Source of the DNA: Cellulosimicrobium marinum
Lineage (GTDB): Bacteria; Actinomycetota; Actinomycetes; Actinomycetales; Cellulomonadaceae
Direction of reading: 5' to 3'
DNA: 64,000 bases
NCBI RefSeq assembly: GCF_020551945.1
Contig: NZ_JAJBZH010000001.1
Location: 438,108-502,107, forward strand
Below the pieces are notes generated by a model. It was given only the letters and a program-made list of their open reading frames with translations, did not search any database and had not been told where the DNA came from. Positions 18,068 through 27,849 of the stretch are shown here, in pieces. Position 1 is the stretch's first letter. Each line of letters opens with the position of its first letter. The position numbers and the translations under genes were made by a program.

Positions 18068-18874
18068 TCAGCGGAAGCGCTGCACCGCGAGCGGCGCGGC
18101 CTCGGCGAGCGCCCGCACCGTGGGGTGGTCGGCGCCGGGGGCGGTGCCGGCGAAGAGGTCGCGCAGGGGCCCGGAGGCGACGAACGTGCCGTCGGCGAGC
18201 ACGTGCGTGGTGGCGCAGAGCCGCTCGACGAGCTCGAGGTCGTGGGAGACGAGGAGCACGGCGGCGCCGAGGGCGTCGGTCGCCTCCCGCAGGCGGCGCA
18301 CGACGTCGCCCCGCATGGCCGGGTCGACGGCGGTGAGCGGCTCGTCGAGGAGCAGCGCGCGGGGCCGGGTGGCGAGCGCGACGGCGAGCGCGACCCGCTG
18401 CTTCTCGCCGCCCGAGAGCGAGTGGACGGTCCGCGGCGCGTAGCGCGGCTCGAGCGTGACGTCGCCGAGGAGGTCGGCGACGGACCGGCCGCTCGGGCGT
18501 CCGGCCTTGCGCGCGTCGGTGAGCGCGGCCGAGAGCGTGCGGTCGACCGTCCACCGGGGGTCGACGCCGATGCCGGAGAGGCCGTCCTGCGACACGCGCC
18601 GGACCTCGGCCTTGAAGGTCTTCTTGTCGCGTCGCGACAGCTTGGTGACCGTCCGGCCCTCGAACGTCGCGTGCCCGCGGGTGGGGCGCACCAGCCCGAC
18701 GAGCACCCGCACGACCGTGGACTTGCCCGCGCCCGACTCGCCCACGATGCCCACCGGGGCGGTGCCGGGCACGACGTCGAGGTCGATGTCGTGGACGACG
18801 TCCGGTCCGGCGTACCCGGCGGCGAGGCCGGTGGCGCGCAGGACGGGCGTGGTGCTGCTCGGGCTCGTGCTCAT
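18068..18874 (-). CDS. Orphan ABC transporter ATP-binding protein
   Basis: A 268-residue ABC ATPase most like the peptide/nickel (Opp/Dpp) class. Walker A GESGAGKST, Q-loop RRVSQDGLSGI, signature LSGGEKQR, Walker B ALLLDEPLTAVD and the switch His in LLVSHDLE are all intact, so it should hydrolyse ATP. No permease or binding protein is nearby, so it is an isolated subunit, perhaps energising a transporter encoded elsewhere or left over from a lost system. The ATG at 18874 (MSTSPSS) is preferred to an in-frame ATG 105 bases upstream because the shorter form starts where homology starts. Confidence 0.82.
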   Translation of the reverse strand: MSTSPSSTTPVLRATGLAAGYAGPDVVHDIDLDVVPGTAPVGIVGESGAGKSTVVRVLVGLVRPTRGHATFEGRTVTKLSRRDKKTFKAEVRRVSQDGLSGIGVDPRWTVDRTLSAALTDARKAGRPSGRSVADLLGDVTLEPRYAPRTVHSLSGGEKQRVALAVALATRPRALLLDEPLTAVDPAMRGDVVRRLREATDALGAAVLLVSHDLELVERLCATTHVLADGTFVASGPLRDLFAGTAPGADHPTVRALAEAAPLAVQRFR

Positions 18875-19118
18875 GATCACCTTCGGGTCCGTGGGGAGGT
18901 CGCGGAGGGCGGCCCCGTCCCGGCCCGTCCCTGTCGTGAGACGAACGACGGTACCGCGGAGTTCCGTGCGCCCGCTCACACGCCGTGCCGCCCGCGTGGT
19001 CGAGCCGGGGGCGCACGGCGCGGTATCGTGTCCCGTTCGATCCGGACCCTCGAGCCCAGGTGGTCCGTCGACGAGCTCCCGCCGTCCCCTGGCGTGCGCG
19101 GAGACGGACGGAGGTCAG

Positions 19119-21407
19119 GTGGAGACGGCCGACCCACGTGGACTGCTCGCGCCCGGAGCGCCCGTCGACCTCGACAACTGCGCGCGCGAACCGATCCACG
19201 TCCCCGGGATGATCCAGCCCCGCGGCGCGCTGCTCGTCGTCCGCGAGGCCGACGGCACGGTCCTCCAGGTCTCGGAGAACGTCGATCAGGTGCTCGGTAC
19301 CGCGCCGGACGCGCTGCTCGGCGCCCCGCTGTCGCAGGCGCTCGGCGCGGCCCCCGCGGCGCGCGTGCTGAAGCACGTCGGCGCGTCGGTGGAGCTCGCC
19401 GACCGCAACCCCGTCACCCTGCACCTCGACGTGCGCGGCACGACCCGCACGGTCGACGCCGTGCTCCACCGCCCGCCGCTGCCCGCCGACGGTCCCGGGG
19501 CGGAGCCCGTGCTCGTCGTCGAGCTGGAGGACGCGGCCGGGGCACGCCCCCTGACGTTCCCCAACACATACCTCGCGGTGCGCCACGCCCTGCGCGACCT
19601 GGAACGGGCCGCGACGCTCGCGGAGCTGTACGACGACGCGGCGCGCCACGTGCGCGACCTCACCGGCTTCGACCGCGTGATGATCTACCGCTTCGACGCC
19701 GCGTACAACGGGGAGGTCGTCGCGGAGGCGCGCCGGGACGACCTGAACTCGTTCCTGGGACTGCACTACCCGGCGTCGGACATCCCGCCGCAGGCGCGCG
19801 CGCTGTACGAGAAGAACTGGATCCGCCTCATCGCGGACGTCGACTACGAGCCGTCCCCGGTCGTGCCGACGGACCTGCCCACGACGGGCGAGCCGATCGA
19901 CCTCACGTACTCCACCCTGCGCAGCGTCTCCCCGATCCACCTCGAATACCTGCGGAACATGGGCGTGCGGGCGTCGATGTCGATCTCGCTCCTGCGCGAC
20001 GGGAAGCTGTGGGGCCTCATCGCGTGCCACCACTACGCGGGCCCGCACGAGCCGCCCTACGAGGTGCGCACGGCCGCGGAGTTCCTCGGCTCGACCCTGT
20101 CCGTGCGGCTCGTGGCCCGCGCGGAGGAGGAGCGCGACGCGGAGGTCCAGCGCGCCGAGCGCGTGCTCGCCCACCTCGCCGCGGACTCCCACGACGACAC
20201 CGTGCCGCTCGGCACGGCGATCACCCGCTCGGGCTGGTTGCGCCGGCTCGTCCACGCCGACGGCGCGGCCGTCGTCGCGGAGGGCCGGCTGACGTCGGTG
20301 GGCAGCGTGCCCGACGACGACGGCTGCCGCGCCCTCGTCGCCTGGGTGCTCGCCCAGGACGAGGAGGTCGTGTCCACGGACTGCCTGGGCGAGGCCGCGC
20401 CAGAGGTGTCAGCGCTGACGCCCGACGTCGCGGGCGTCCTGGGGATCGTGCTGCCCGACGGGCAGGTCGTCGTCTGGGTGCGCGACGAGGTGCTGCGCAC
20501 CGTCGACTGGGGCGGCGACCCGCACAACAAGGCGATCGCGCGGCGCGAGGGCGACACGGTGCGGCTCAGCCCCCGCCGCTCGTTCGACCGCTGGCGCGAG
20601 GTCGTGCGCGGGCACAGCCACCCGTGGACCGCCGACCAGACCGACTCGGCGGCAGCACTGCGAGGCCACCTCGTCGAGGCGCTGTACCTGCGGGGCCGCA
20701 AGGACCTGCGCGCGACGCAGGCGCTGCAACGCAGCCTGCTGCCCGGCCTCCTGCCCCGCGTCGACGGGTGGACGGTCGAGTCGCGGTACGAGTCGGCCGG
20801 GTCCGGGCTCGTCGGCGGGGACTGGTACGACGTGCTCGTCCTCCCCTCGGGCCGCGTCGCCCTCGTCGTCGGCGACGTGACCGGCCACGGGTTGCAGGCC
20901 GCCGCGACGATGGCCCAGCTCAGCACCACCCTGCGGGCCGCGCTCGTCGCGTCGGACGACCCGGTCGAGGCCGTGCGCCGGCTCGGCGAGTTCGCACGCT
21001 GGACCATGCCGGGCGAGATCGCGACCCTCACCGTCGCGCTGCTCGACCCGGCCACCGGCGTCGTGCAGCACGTCAGCGCCGGGCACCCGCCCCTGCTCGT
21101 CGTGGACCCGGACGGCACACCGGTGTGGACCGCGCGCGCGACGTCGCCCCCGCTGGGGCTCGTGGACCACCGCCCGGTCGGGCACGAACTGCACGTCCCG
21201 CCCGGCGGCACGCTCGTGCTGTACAGCGACGGCCTCGTGGAACGCCGGGACGAGTCCGTCCGCGACGGGCTCGACCGGCTCGCAGCAGCCTTCGCGGACG
21301 CCGTCGTCGCCGGCGGGGCGGTCGACGTCGACGCGATCGTCGCGGCAGCCCGCGACCCGCGTTCCGCGGACGACGCGACCCTCGTCGTGGTGCGACGCGA
21401 GGACTGA
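19119..21407 (+). CDS. Bacteriophytochrome with SpoIIE/PP2C phosphatase output
   Basis: A 762-residue light-sensor protein. Residues about 10-120 form the PAS domain with the biliverdin-attachment Cys21 in NCAREPIHVPGMIQPRGA, the bacteriophytochrome position. The GAF domain (about 135-310) has the chromophore motif PASDIP near 218 and SPIHLEYLRNMGVRASMS. The PHY domain (about 330-510) has the tongue motif LSPRRSFDRW. Instead of a histidine kinase, the C-terminus (about 535-762) is a SpoIIE/PP2C phosphatase (SGLVGGDWYDV, GDVTGHGLQAA, YSDGLVERRDE, DDATLVVV). GTG 19119 follows GGAGG. Beside it are an anti-sigma kinase and STAS protein, its likely pathway. No haem oxygenase for biliverdin is in the window. 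Confidence 0.9.
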   Translation: METADPRGLLAPGAPVDLDNCAREPIHVPGMIQPRGALLVVREADGTVLQVSENVDQVLGTAPDALLGAPLSQALGAAPAARVLKHVGASVELADRNPVTLHLDVRGTTRTVDAVLHRPPLPADGPGAEPVLVVELEDAAGARPLTFPNTYLAVRHALRDLERAATLAELYDDAARHVRDLTGFDRVMIYRFDAAYNGEVVAEARRDDLNSFLGLHYPASDIPPQARALYEKNWIRLIADVDYEPSPVVPTDLPTTGEPIDLTYSTLRSVSPIHLEYLRNMGVRASMSISLLRDGKLWGLIACHHYAGPHEPPYEVRTAAEFLGSTLSVRLVARAEEERDAEVQRAERVLAHLAADSHDDTVPLGTAITRSGWLRRLVHADGAAVVAEGRLTSVGSVPDDDGCRALVAWVLAQDEEVVSTDCLGEAAPEVSALTPDVAGVLGIVLPDGQVVVWVRDEVLRTVDWGGDPHNKAIARREGDTVRLSPRRSFDRWREVVRGHSHPWTADQTDSAAALRGHLVEALYLRGRKDLRATQALQRSLLPGLLPRVDGWTVESRYESAGSGLVGGDWYDVLVLPSGRVALVVGDVTGHGLQAAATMAQLSTTLRAALVASDDPVEAVRRLGEFARWTMPGEIATLTVALLDPATGVVQHVSAGHPPLLVVDPDGTPVWTARATSPPLGLVDHRPVGHELHVPPGGTLVLYSDGLVERRDESVRDGLDRLAAAFADAVVAGGAVDVDAIVAAARDPRSADDATLVVVRRED

Positions 21408-21446
21408 CGGCGTCGGACCGCCGGTCCGAGGGGTCGGGGCGGGCGG

Positions 21447-21923
21447 TCAGCCCTGCAGGGCGAACGCGCTGCGCGTCGTCGCGCCCGCGCGGAACACGGG
21501 GACGGCGAACCGCGCCCACACGTGCTTCTCGCCCGCGAGCGTGCTGAACCAGCCGACCTCCTGGGCCGTGCGCCGAGCCAGCTGCAGCCCGAAACCACCC
21601 GCACCCGGCGGGCGACCCGGAGCGAGACGGGGAGACGCGTCAGGAGAGTGGTCCACCACGTCCACGACGATCTCCCGGCCGTCCGACAGCAGCAGCACGC
21701 GCGCCGGCGGCGCCGAGTGGCGCAGAGCGTTCGTCGCGAGCTCGCTCGCGACCAGCACGATGCGCTCCTGAGGGGCGTCCAGCGGACGGTCCGGCGGGCA
21801 CGGCGTCCCGGTGAGCATCCGGTGCAGGTCCGCCCGCAGCGGTGCGAGGTCCGCCATGGACAGCAAGGGCCAGGAACCGATCTCGACGAACCTGGGCGGG
21901 ACAGGGATGCGCGCGATCGTCAC
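21447..21923 (-). CDS. Anti-sigma factor kinase-like ATPase (RsbW type)
   Basis: A 158-residue GHKL-fold protein. The N box SELATNALRHSAPP, VDVVDHSPDASP and the G boxes GGFGLQLARRTAQEVGW are present, as in RsbW/SpoIIAB-like kinases that bind a sigma factor and phosphorylate a STAS antagonist. It starts with GTG overlapping the stop of the STAS gene by four bases, so the two are made together. It is convergent with the phytochrome-phosphatase gene (39 bases apart). The sigma factor it controls is not in the window. Confidence 0.82.
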   Translation of the reverse strand: MTIARIPVPPRFVEIGSWPLLSMADLAPLRADLHRMLTGTPCPPDRPLDAPQERIVLVASELATNALRHSAPPARVLLLSDGREIVVDVVDHSPDASPRLAPGRPPGAGGFGLQLARRTAQEVGWFSTLAGEKHVWARFAVPVFRAGATTRSAFALQG

Positions 21924-22225
21924 GGTGCCTCGACCAGCTCGAAGAGACCGTCCACACCGCTCAGCTCGAGCAGGTCACGGACACGCCGCGGCGTCCCGAC
22001 GAGCGCCGGCCTGTCGTCGCCCGCCGTCGCCGCGTGGTATAGCAGGCGCAGACCGCCCGAGTCCATGAACGTCACGGCCGAGAGGTCGATCCGGATCCGT
22101 CCGGGCACCGCGCGGGCGTGACGGAGCAGGTCGTCCTCGTGCCGGGACTGCACCGCCGCGTCGATCTCGCCGTACATGACCCACAGCGATCCCTCGTCCT
22201 GGATCCGGACCCCGCTCTCGGTCAT
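21920..22225 (-). CDS. STAS-domain anti-anti-sigma factor (RsbV type)
   Basis: A 101-residue STAS protein. The phosphorylation-site loop DLSAVTFMDSGGLRLLYHAA carries a Ser in the normal RsbV/SpoIIAA position. In partner switching the unphosphorylated form binds the RsbW-type kinase and frees its sigma factor; a SpoIIE-type phosphatase reactivates it. Here the kinase gene overlaps its 3' end and the candidate phosphatase is the neighbouring phytochrome fusion. The gene starts at ATG 22225, with its promoter presumably between 22226 and repeat copy 2. Confidence 0.85.
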   Translation of the reverse strand: MTESGVRIQDEGSLWVMYGEIDAAVQSRHEDDLLRHARAVPGRIRIDLSAVTFMDSGGLRLLYHAATAGDDRPALVGTPRRVRDLLELSGVDGLFELVEAP

Positions 22226-22342
22226 CGATGCGTCTCCTCCACGGCCCGGGACCTCCGGGGCACGATCGTCAACGGTACGCGACCGTGCCGCGTCTCGCAC
22301 CGCGCGACCCGGGCATGGACGACTGCGTGAGTCCTCGCCGCC

Positions 22343-22663
22343 GAGGGAGTGCCGGGGTGACGCGAGGTAGTACCGAGGTTGGCCGGGGTAGTACCGAGGT
22401 TCTCGTGCCCGACGTCGCGTGGTCGCCCGGGGTGTCGGGGCGGGTGGGGCGCCGCGTCTTCCCTCCGCCGCTCGTTCCTCGCGGCTCCCGCCAGACCCGC
22501 CACGACGCGGCGCCCCACCCGCCCCTCCCGGTGCCGTCCCACCCTGGTGACCGCTCGCCGTCGGGCAGGACCGACCAGGGAATGGGCCGTAGCCGGCGCA
22601 CCTGGGTACTCCCTCGGCGGACTGCGGTACGACCTCGGCCAACTCCGGTACTACCTCGCGGGC
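22343..22663. repeat. Structured intergenic repeat, copy 2
   Basis: Same architecture as copy 1. Left arm: units at 22343, 22364 and 22385, 21 bases apart. Centre: a perfect 22-base inverted repeat (22437-22458 with 22504-22525) around the conserved loop with TCGTTCCTC. Right arm: inverted units at about 22605-22663. Within the stem, a T-A pair of copy 1 is C-G here, so pairing is preserved despite the change. The rest of the 22226-22702 gap holds only the presumed STAS-gene promoter region. Confidence 0.85.
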
Positions 22664-22702
22664 CGCGGGACTGGCTCGAGGGGCGGTTCCTCTCGTCCCT
22701 CG

Positions 22703-23380
22703 TCAGGGCCAGAGGAGCTGGGTGGTCCAGGGCGTGGGGGTGGCCGCGCCGGTCGGGGTGTAGCGGAGGCGGGTCTGGCCGTCCGGTGCCGACGCCCAGA
22801 ACTCGACCGCCGCGGGTTCGAGCGCGTACGTGGTCCACGCGTCGAGGACGAGCTCCGGGTCGGAGCGCACCCGGGCGAGCGCGGCGTCCCACGCGGACCG
22901 GTACTGCGCGCGTGAGGCCAGCGGAGCGCTCTGCGGGCCGGCGAGCGCGGTCGCGCGCGACGCGTCCGAGCGGGCACGGAAGTCCGCCGCGGAGGCCTCG
23001 GCCCCCAGCGGCACGACGGCGCCGCGCACCCGGACCTGACGGCCACGTTCGCGCCACAGGAACGTCAGGGCGGCGTTCGGGTTCTGCGCGAGCGCGACGC
23101 CCTTCGGGGAGTCGGCACGGGTCGCGAACACCCAGCCGTCCGCCCCGACGTCCTTCAGCAGGAGGGTGCGCGCGTCGACGCGACCGCTCGCGTCCGCGGT
23201 CGCGAGCGTCGCGGCGTGCGGCGCGAGGACCCCGGCGGTCACGGCGTCGTCGAGCCACGACACGAACAGCGAGACGGGATCGGCTGGCACGGCGTCGAGG
23301 TCGAGGCCCGGCAGGTCGTCGCCGAGGACGGGCAGCGCTCGCAGGCGCTCGCGGATCGTCGGTCCTGTCTCGTCGGTCAT
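22703..23380 (-). CDS. Pyridoxamine 5'-phosphate oxidase family protein
   Basis: A 225-residue flavin (FMN) protein of the PdxH family. [37 protein letters not shown] holds the FMN-phosphate ligands, and [19 protein letters not shown] and the C-terminal WTTQLLWP match the PdxH pattern, although the canonical ending is degenerate (RLxP is replaced). It may make pyridoxal 5'-phosphate or be a paralogue acting on another substrate. Single gene; ATG 23380 faces the BioB gene across 202 bases that show no other gene. Repeat copy 2 follows its 3' end. Confidence 0.75.
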   Translation of the reverse strand: MTDETGPTIRERLRALPVLGDDLPGLDLDAVPADPVSLFVSWLDDAVTAGVLAPHAATLATADASGRVDARTLLLKDVGADGWVFATRADSPKGVALAQNPNAALTFLWRERGRQVRVRGAVVPLGAEASAADFRARSDASRATALAGPQSAPLASRAQYRSAWDAALARVRSDPELVLDAWTTYALEPAAVEFWASAPDGQTRLRYTPTGAATPTPWTTQLLWP

Positions 23381-23582
23381 CGCGCCCCTCCACGTCGTGC
23401 GGTCCTGCGGTGCGGGCCACCGCACGACAGCAGGCAACCACGCAACGGGCGCACCGTGCAGGGTGAGGGCCGACACGGTGTGGGTGGTCGCCAACGCGGC
23501 CACGGATCCCACCGGCCACCGGCGCCGGGCATGGGCGGTCCGCGCACGCGGCGGACGGGCGGGCCTGGGGAGGATCGTCGTC

Positions 23583-24674
23583 ATGACCCACGACGCCGCC
23601 GGACCCGTCCGCCCCACCGCCGACCTGCTCGACCGCCTCGTCGCCGGGGCGCTGCGCGGCGACGTGCCCGACCCGGAGAACCTGCTCGCCGTGCTGCGGA
23701 CGCCCGACGAGGCCCTCCTCGACGTCGTCGCGGCGGCCGCACGGGTGCGCCGGCACCGGTTCGGCACGCGGGTCCGGCTCGCCTACCTCGTCAACCTCAG
23801 GTCGGGGCTGTGCCCGGAGGACTGCACGTACTGCTCGCAGCGGCTCGGTGCGCCGTCCGACATCCTGCGGTACACGTGGCTGCGGCCCACGGAGGCGCTC
23901 GACGCCGCACGCGCCGGGGTGGACGGGGGCGCGGCGCGCGTGTGCCTCGTCGCGAGCGGGCGGGGCCCGACGGACCGCGACGTCGCCCGTGTCGCGGGGA
24001 TCGTGTCCGGGATCGTCGCCGAGCACCCGGGCCTGGAGGTGTGCGCGTGCCTCGGGCTGCTGTCCGACGGCCAGGCCGAGCGTCTGCGCGACGCGGGCGC
24101 CCACGCGTACAACCACAACCTCAACACGTCCGAGGAGGCGTACGCGGAGCTGTGCACGACCCACGGCTTCGACGACCGCGTGGCGACGGTCCGCCGCGTG
24201 CAGGGCGCCGGCCTCTCGGCGTGCTCGGGGCTGATCGCGGGGGCGGGGGAGAGCGACGCACAGCTGGTCGACGCGCTGCTCGCGCTGCGCGCGCTGGAGC
24301 CGGACTCCGTGCCCGTGAACTTCCTCGTGCCGTTCGACGGGACGCCGCTCGCCGGACGGTGGGACCTCACGCCGCAGCACTGCCTGCGGGTCCTCGCCGC
24401 GGCGCGCTTCGCCCTGCCCGCCGCCGAGCTGCGCCTCGCGGCGGGTCGCGAGGTCCACCTGCGGACGCTCCAGCCGCTCGCCCTGCACGTCGTGAGCTCG
24501 CTGTTCCTCGGCGACTACCTCACGAGCGAGGGGCAGGACGCGTCGGCGGACCGCGCGATGATCGCCGACGCGGGGTTCGAGGTCGACGCCGTGGGCGCGC
24601 CCTCCGGTGGGCGGTCCGGCCGGGTCGCGGTGCGCCGTCGCGGTGCGGGCACCGCGGAGGCGCCGAACGCCTGA
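23583..24674 (+). CDS. bioB: Biotin synthase
   Basis: A radical-SAM enzyme that inserts sulphur into dethiobiotin. The 363-residue protein carries the CxxxCxxC cluster motif in [16 protein letters not shown], followed by the BioB pattern [10 protein letters not shown] and later [34 protein letters not shown] and [14 protein letters not shown]. These are diagnostic of BioB rather than of other radical-SAM families. No bioA, bioF or bioD is within the window, so the final step stands alone. ATG at 23583. Confidence 0.9.
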   Translation: MTHDAAGPVRPTADLLDRLVAGALRGDVPDPENLLAVLRTPDEALLDVVAAAARVRRHRFGTRVRLAYLVNLRSGLCPEDCTYCSQRLGAPSDILRYTWLRPTEALDAARAGVDGGAARVCLVASGRGPTDRDVARVAGIVSGIVAEHPGLEVCACLGLLSDGQAERLRDAGAHAYNHNLNTSEEAYAELCTTHGFDDRVATVRRVQGAGLSACSGLIAGAGESDAQLVDALLALRALEPDSVPVNFLVPFDGTPLAGRWDLTPQHCLRVLAAARFALPAAELRLAAGREVHLRTLQPLALHVVSSLFLGDYLTSEGQDASADRAMIADAGFEVDAVGAPSGGRSGRVAVRRRGAGTAEAPNA

Positions 24675-24745
24675 CCTGCCCGGGCCCGTGCACGACGGCG
24701 CCCCGCCGCCCGGTGCGCCGGACGGTCCGGTCGTACCGTGGTCGG

Positions 24746-26131
24746 GTGACGGTGCCGCAGCGCGTGCTCGTGGTCGCGATCCTCGCCTCGTTCGTGTCGT
24801 TCCTCGACGGGTCGGTGGTGAACGTGGCGCTGCCCGCCATCTCCGACGAGCTGACGACCGGCCCGGTGACGGGACTCGCGCTGCAGCAGTGGGTCGTCGA
24901 CGCGTACATGATCACGCTCGGCGCGCTCATCCTGCTCGCGGGGTCGTTGTCCGACGTGCACGGGCGACGCCGCGTCCTCGCCGTGGGCCTCGTCGGGTTC
25001 GCCGTCACGTCCGTCGCGTGCGCGGTCGCGCCCGACGGCCTGTTCCTCGTGGTCGCGCGCGGCCTGCAGGGTGTCGCGGGGGCGCTGCTCGTGCCGAGCT
25101 CGCTCGCCATGATCATCTCGACGTTCGACGGCGCGCGGCAGGCCCGCGCGATCGGCGCCTGGACGGCATGGACGAGCACGGCGTCGATCGTCGGGCCGCT
25201 GCTCGGCGGGGTGCTCGTCGACGCGATCTCGTGGCGCTGGGTGTTCTGGATCAACGTGCTGCCGGTCGCGTGGACGCTGTGGCTTCTGCGCGGGATCCCG
25301 CGGTCGGCCGCGGAGGAGGAGGGGTCGGCGTCGGGACGCAGGATCGACGTGCTCGGGGCGACGCTCGCCGCGGTCGGGCTCGCGGGGACCGTGTTCGCGC
25401 TCATCGAGCAGGGCCGGTTCGGCTGGGCGAGCCCGGTCGTGTGGGTGCCCGCGGCCGTCGGTGCGGCGTGCCTCGTCGGGTTCGTCGCGTGGGAGCGCCG
25501 CGCCCCGGACCCCATGCTCCCGCCGCGCCTGTTCAGGATCCGCAACTTCGCGTGGGGCAACCTGGCGACCGCGGCGATCTACGGCGCGCTCTACTTCGGC
25601 GGGTTCGTCGTCACGCTGTTCCTCCAGCAGGTCGGCGGGTACAGCGCGACCGCGGCCGGGCTCGCGCAGATCCCCGTCACGCTGCTGCTCATCGGGCTCT
25701 CGACCCGGTTCGGGGCGCTCGCGGGCCGGTTCGGTCCGCGGCTGTTCATGACGGTCGGTCCGCTCGTCGGGGGCGCCGGCTACCTCCTGCTGCTCACGAC
25801 CACCGAGGAGGCGGCCTACCTCACCCAGGTCCTGCCGGGCCTGGCGCTGTTCGGTCTCGGGCTGGCGATGACGGTGGCGCCGCTGACGTCGGCGATCCTC
25901 GGCTCGATCCCCGCCGCGGACGCCGGGATCGGCTCGGCGGTGAACAACGCGGTGTCGCGGGTCGCGGGGCTGGTCGTCATCGCGCTCGCCGGGGTGATCG
26001 TCGGCGGGGCGCTCGACCTCGACGGCTTCCACCGGTCTCTCGTGGTGACGGCGGCGCTCCTCGTGCTCGGGGGCGTGCTGAGCTGGGTGGGCATCCGCGA
26101 CGAGCACGTCCGCTCGACGGTTCCCCGCTGA
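24746..26131 (+). CDS. MFS drug exporter, 14-TMS EmrB/QacA type
   Basis: A 461-residue proton-driven multidrug exporter. Motif A is seen as GSLSDVHGRRRVL, motif D1 as FLDGSVVNVALPAI, and motif C in the fifth helix region as ASIVGPLLGGVLVD, the mark of antiporters. About 14 membrane helices can be counted. GTG at 24746 (or 24752) is the likely start, about 70 bases after bioB. No regulator is adjacent. Substrate unknown. Confidence 0.85.
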   Translation: MTVPQRVLVVAILASFVSFLDGSVVNVALPAISDELTTGPVTGLALQQWVVDAYMITLGALILLAGSLSDVHGRRRVLAVGLVGFAVTSVACAVAPDGLFLVVARGLQGVAGALLVPSSLAMIISTFDGARQARAIGAWTAWTSTASIVGPLLGGVLVDAISWRWVFWINVLPVAWTLWLLRGIPRSAAEEEGSASGRRIDVLGATLAAVGLAGTVFALIEQGRFGWASPVVWVPAAVGAACLVGFVAWERRAPDPMLPPRLFRIRNFAWGNLATAAIYGALYFGGFVVTLFLQQVGGYSATAAGLAQIPVTLLLIGLSTRFGALAGRFGPRLFMTVGPLVGGAGYLLLLTTTEEAAYLTQVLPGLALFGLGLAMTVAPLTSAILGSIPAADAGIGSAVNNAVSRVAGLVVIALAGVIVGGALDLDGFHRSLVVTAALLVLGGVLSWVGIRDEHVRSTVPR

Positions 26132-26174
26132 CCCGCGTCAGCACCGCCGCGCGAGGACCGGACCGTGCCCGGTG

Positions 26175-27347
26175 TCAGGTGACCACCTGGAGCGCGCGGG
26201 TGGACGTGTTGAGCCGCCGGGCGCCGTCGGGCACGTCCGGGGGGAACGCGACGACGATGTCCTCGATGCGCACCCCGAACCGGCCGGGCAGGTAGATGCC
26301 CGGCTCGACGGAGAAGCACATGCCGGGTTCGAGCGGGCGGTCCTCGCCCTCGACCAGGTAGGGCGGTTCGTGGGTCGTGGTGCCGATGCCGTGGCCGGTG
26401 CGGTGCACGAAGCGCTCGCCGTAGCCCGCGTCCTCGATCACGGCGCGCGCCGCACGGTCGACGTCCTGGCAGGTCGCCCCGGGGCGGACGGCGTCCACCC
26501 CGGCCTGCTGCGCGGCGCGGACCACCTCGTACACCTCCCGCTGCACGGCGAGCGCGTCCTCGTCGGTGCCGCCGTCGACGAGCACGGTGCGGCTCGTGTC
26601 CGACCCGTAGCCGGCGCGCAGGCCGCCGAAGTCCAGCACGACGAGGTCGCCGCGCTCGATGACGCGCTGCCCGGCCTCGTGGTGCGGGTCGGCGCCGTTC
26701 GGGCCCGAGCACACGAGCGTGAAGTCGACCTGCTCGTGCCCGTGCGCGCGCAGGAAGCGGTCCAGGTCGGCCGCGACGTCGGCCTCCCGGCGGCCTGCGA
26801 ACGGCACGCGGAGCACGTCGGCGAACGCGGCGTCGGCGGCGGCGCCGGCCGCGGCGAGCCGGTCGACCTCCTCCGCGTCCTTCACGGCGCGCAGCGTGGG
26901 GACGGCGTCGGTGAACGCGACGAACGACGCCACGGGCAGCGCACGCTGGAGGCCGAGCACGTGCAGCGCCCAGGTCGCGTCCGACACCGCCCAGGTGCCG
27001 CCCGCCGCGAGGACGCGGGCCGTCGTCGCGTGCTCGTCCTCGCCGTCGCGCCACGTCACGACGTCGAGCCCGGCGGCACCGGGCGCGTGCGCGAGGTCGC
27101 CCGCCTCCAGCAGCGGCGCGACGACGCGCGGCGGGCCCGCCGGATCGCCCGCCGCGGGCAGGACGAGGAGGGTGAGTCGCTCGGTGGTCGGCGGGGCGTG
27201 GCCCGTGAAGTACGCGAGGTCGGGCCCGGGGGAGACGAGGAGGCCCGCGAGCCCGGCGTCGCGCGCGCGGGCGGCGGCGCGCTCCCGGCGGGCGGCGTAG
27301 ACCTCCGGCCCGAACGCGGCCCCCGGGCGTGCGTCGTCGCTGCTCAT
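26175..27347 (-). CDS. M24 family Xaa-Pro aminopeptidase
   Basis: A 390-residue metallopeptidase with an N-terminal creatinase-like domain (about 1-150) and a pita-bread catalytic domain. The five metal ligands can be located: Asp in DLVVLDFGGLRAGYGSDTSRT (two), His in VHRTGHGIG, Glu in SVEPGIY and Glu in VRIEDIV. The substrate is expected to be dipeptides or short peptides with Pro second. Gene starts at ATG 27347 and is divergent from the cupin gene 112 bases away. Confidence 0.88.
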   Translation of the reverse strand: MSSDDARPGAAFGPEVYAARRERAAARARDAGLAGLLVSPGPDLAYFTGHAPPTTERLTLLVLPAAGDPAGPPRVVAPLLEAGDLAHAPGAAGLDVVTWRDGEDEHATTARVLAAGGTWAVSDATWALHVLGLQRALPVASFVAFTDAVPTLRAVKDAEEVDRLAAAGAAADAAFADVLRVPFAGRREADVAADLDRFLRAHGHEQVDFTLVCSGPNGADPHHEAGQRVIERGDLVVLDFGGLRAGYGSDTSRTVLVDGGTDEDALAVQREVYEVVRAAQQAGVDAVRPGATCQDVDRAARAVIEDAGYGERFVHRTGHGIGTTTHEPPYLVEGEDRPLEPGMCFSVEPGIYLPGRFGVRIEDIVVAFPPDVPDGARRLNTSTRALQVVT

Positions 27348-27458
27348 GACGCCAGCCTCCCACCGGTCGGGCGGGAGCTCGACCGGAGCCGCGCACGGGT
27401 TCGTGCAGAGCCGCCGGGCGGCGACCTCCGGACGACCCGGCCGTGGCAGGGTGGACGC

Positions 27459-27836
27459 ATGACCGACGTGCGCAACCTCCTCGCCGCGCTCGACGCGTTC
27501 GACGCGCACTGGCAGCCGCACCGCGTCGCCAGCCCGAACGACCACGACGTCAAGGTCGTCAAGGTGCTCGGCGAGTTCGTCTGGCACACCCACCCGGACA
27601 CCGACGAGCTGTTCCTCGTGCTCGACGGCGCGCTGACGATCGGGCTGCGGGAGGGCGGCGCCGAGCGGGAGGTCGTCCTCGGGCCGCACGACCTGTTCGT
27701 CGTGCCGCGCGGCGTCGAGCACCGCCCGCGGGCGGACGTCGAGACGTCGGCGGTGATCGTCGAGCGCCAGGGCACGGTGAACACCGGCGACGCGGGCGGG
27801 GCGATGACGTCCGCCCTGCGCGAGCTGCCCGGCTGA
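27459..27836 (+). CDS. Small cupin-domain protein
   Basis: A 125-residue single-domain cupin. Motif 1 is FVWHTHPDTDELFLVLDG and motif 2 PHDLFVVPRGVEHRPRA, giving the usual His/His/Glu/His metal site. Such proteins are often annotated as mannose-6-phosphate isomerase-like, but substrate and role are unknown. Single gene between divergent and convergent neighbours. Confidence 0.82.
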   Translation: MTDVRNLLAALDAFDAHWQPHRVASPNDHDVKVVKVLGEFVWHTHPDTDELFLVLDGALTIGLREGGAEREVVLGPHDLFVVPRGVEHRPRADVETSAVIVERQGTVNTGDAGGAMTSALRELPG

Positions 27837-27849
27837 GCGCCGCCGCGGG

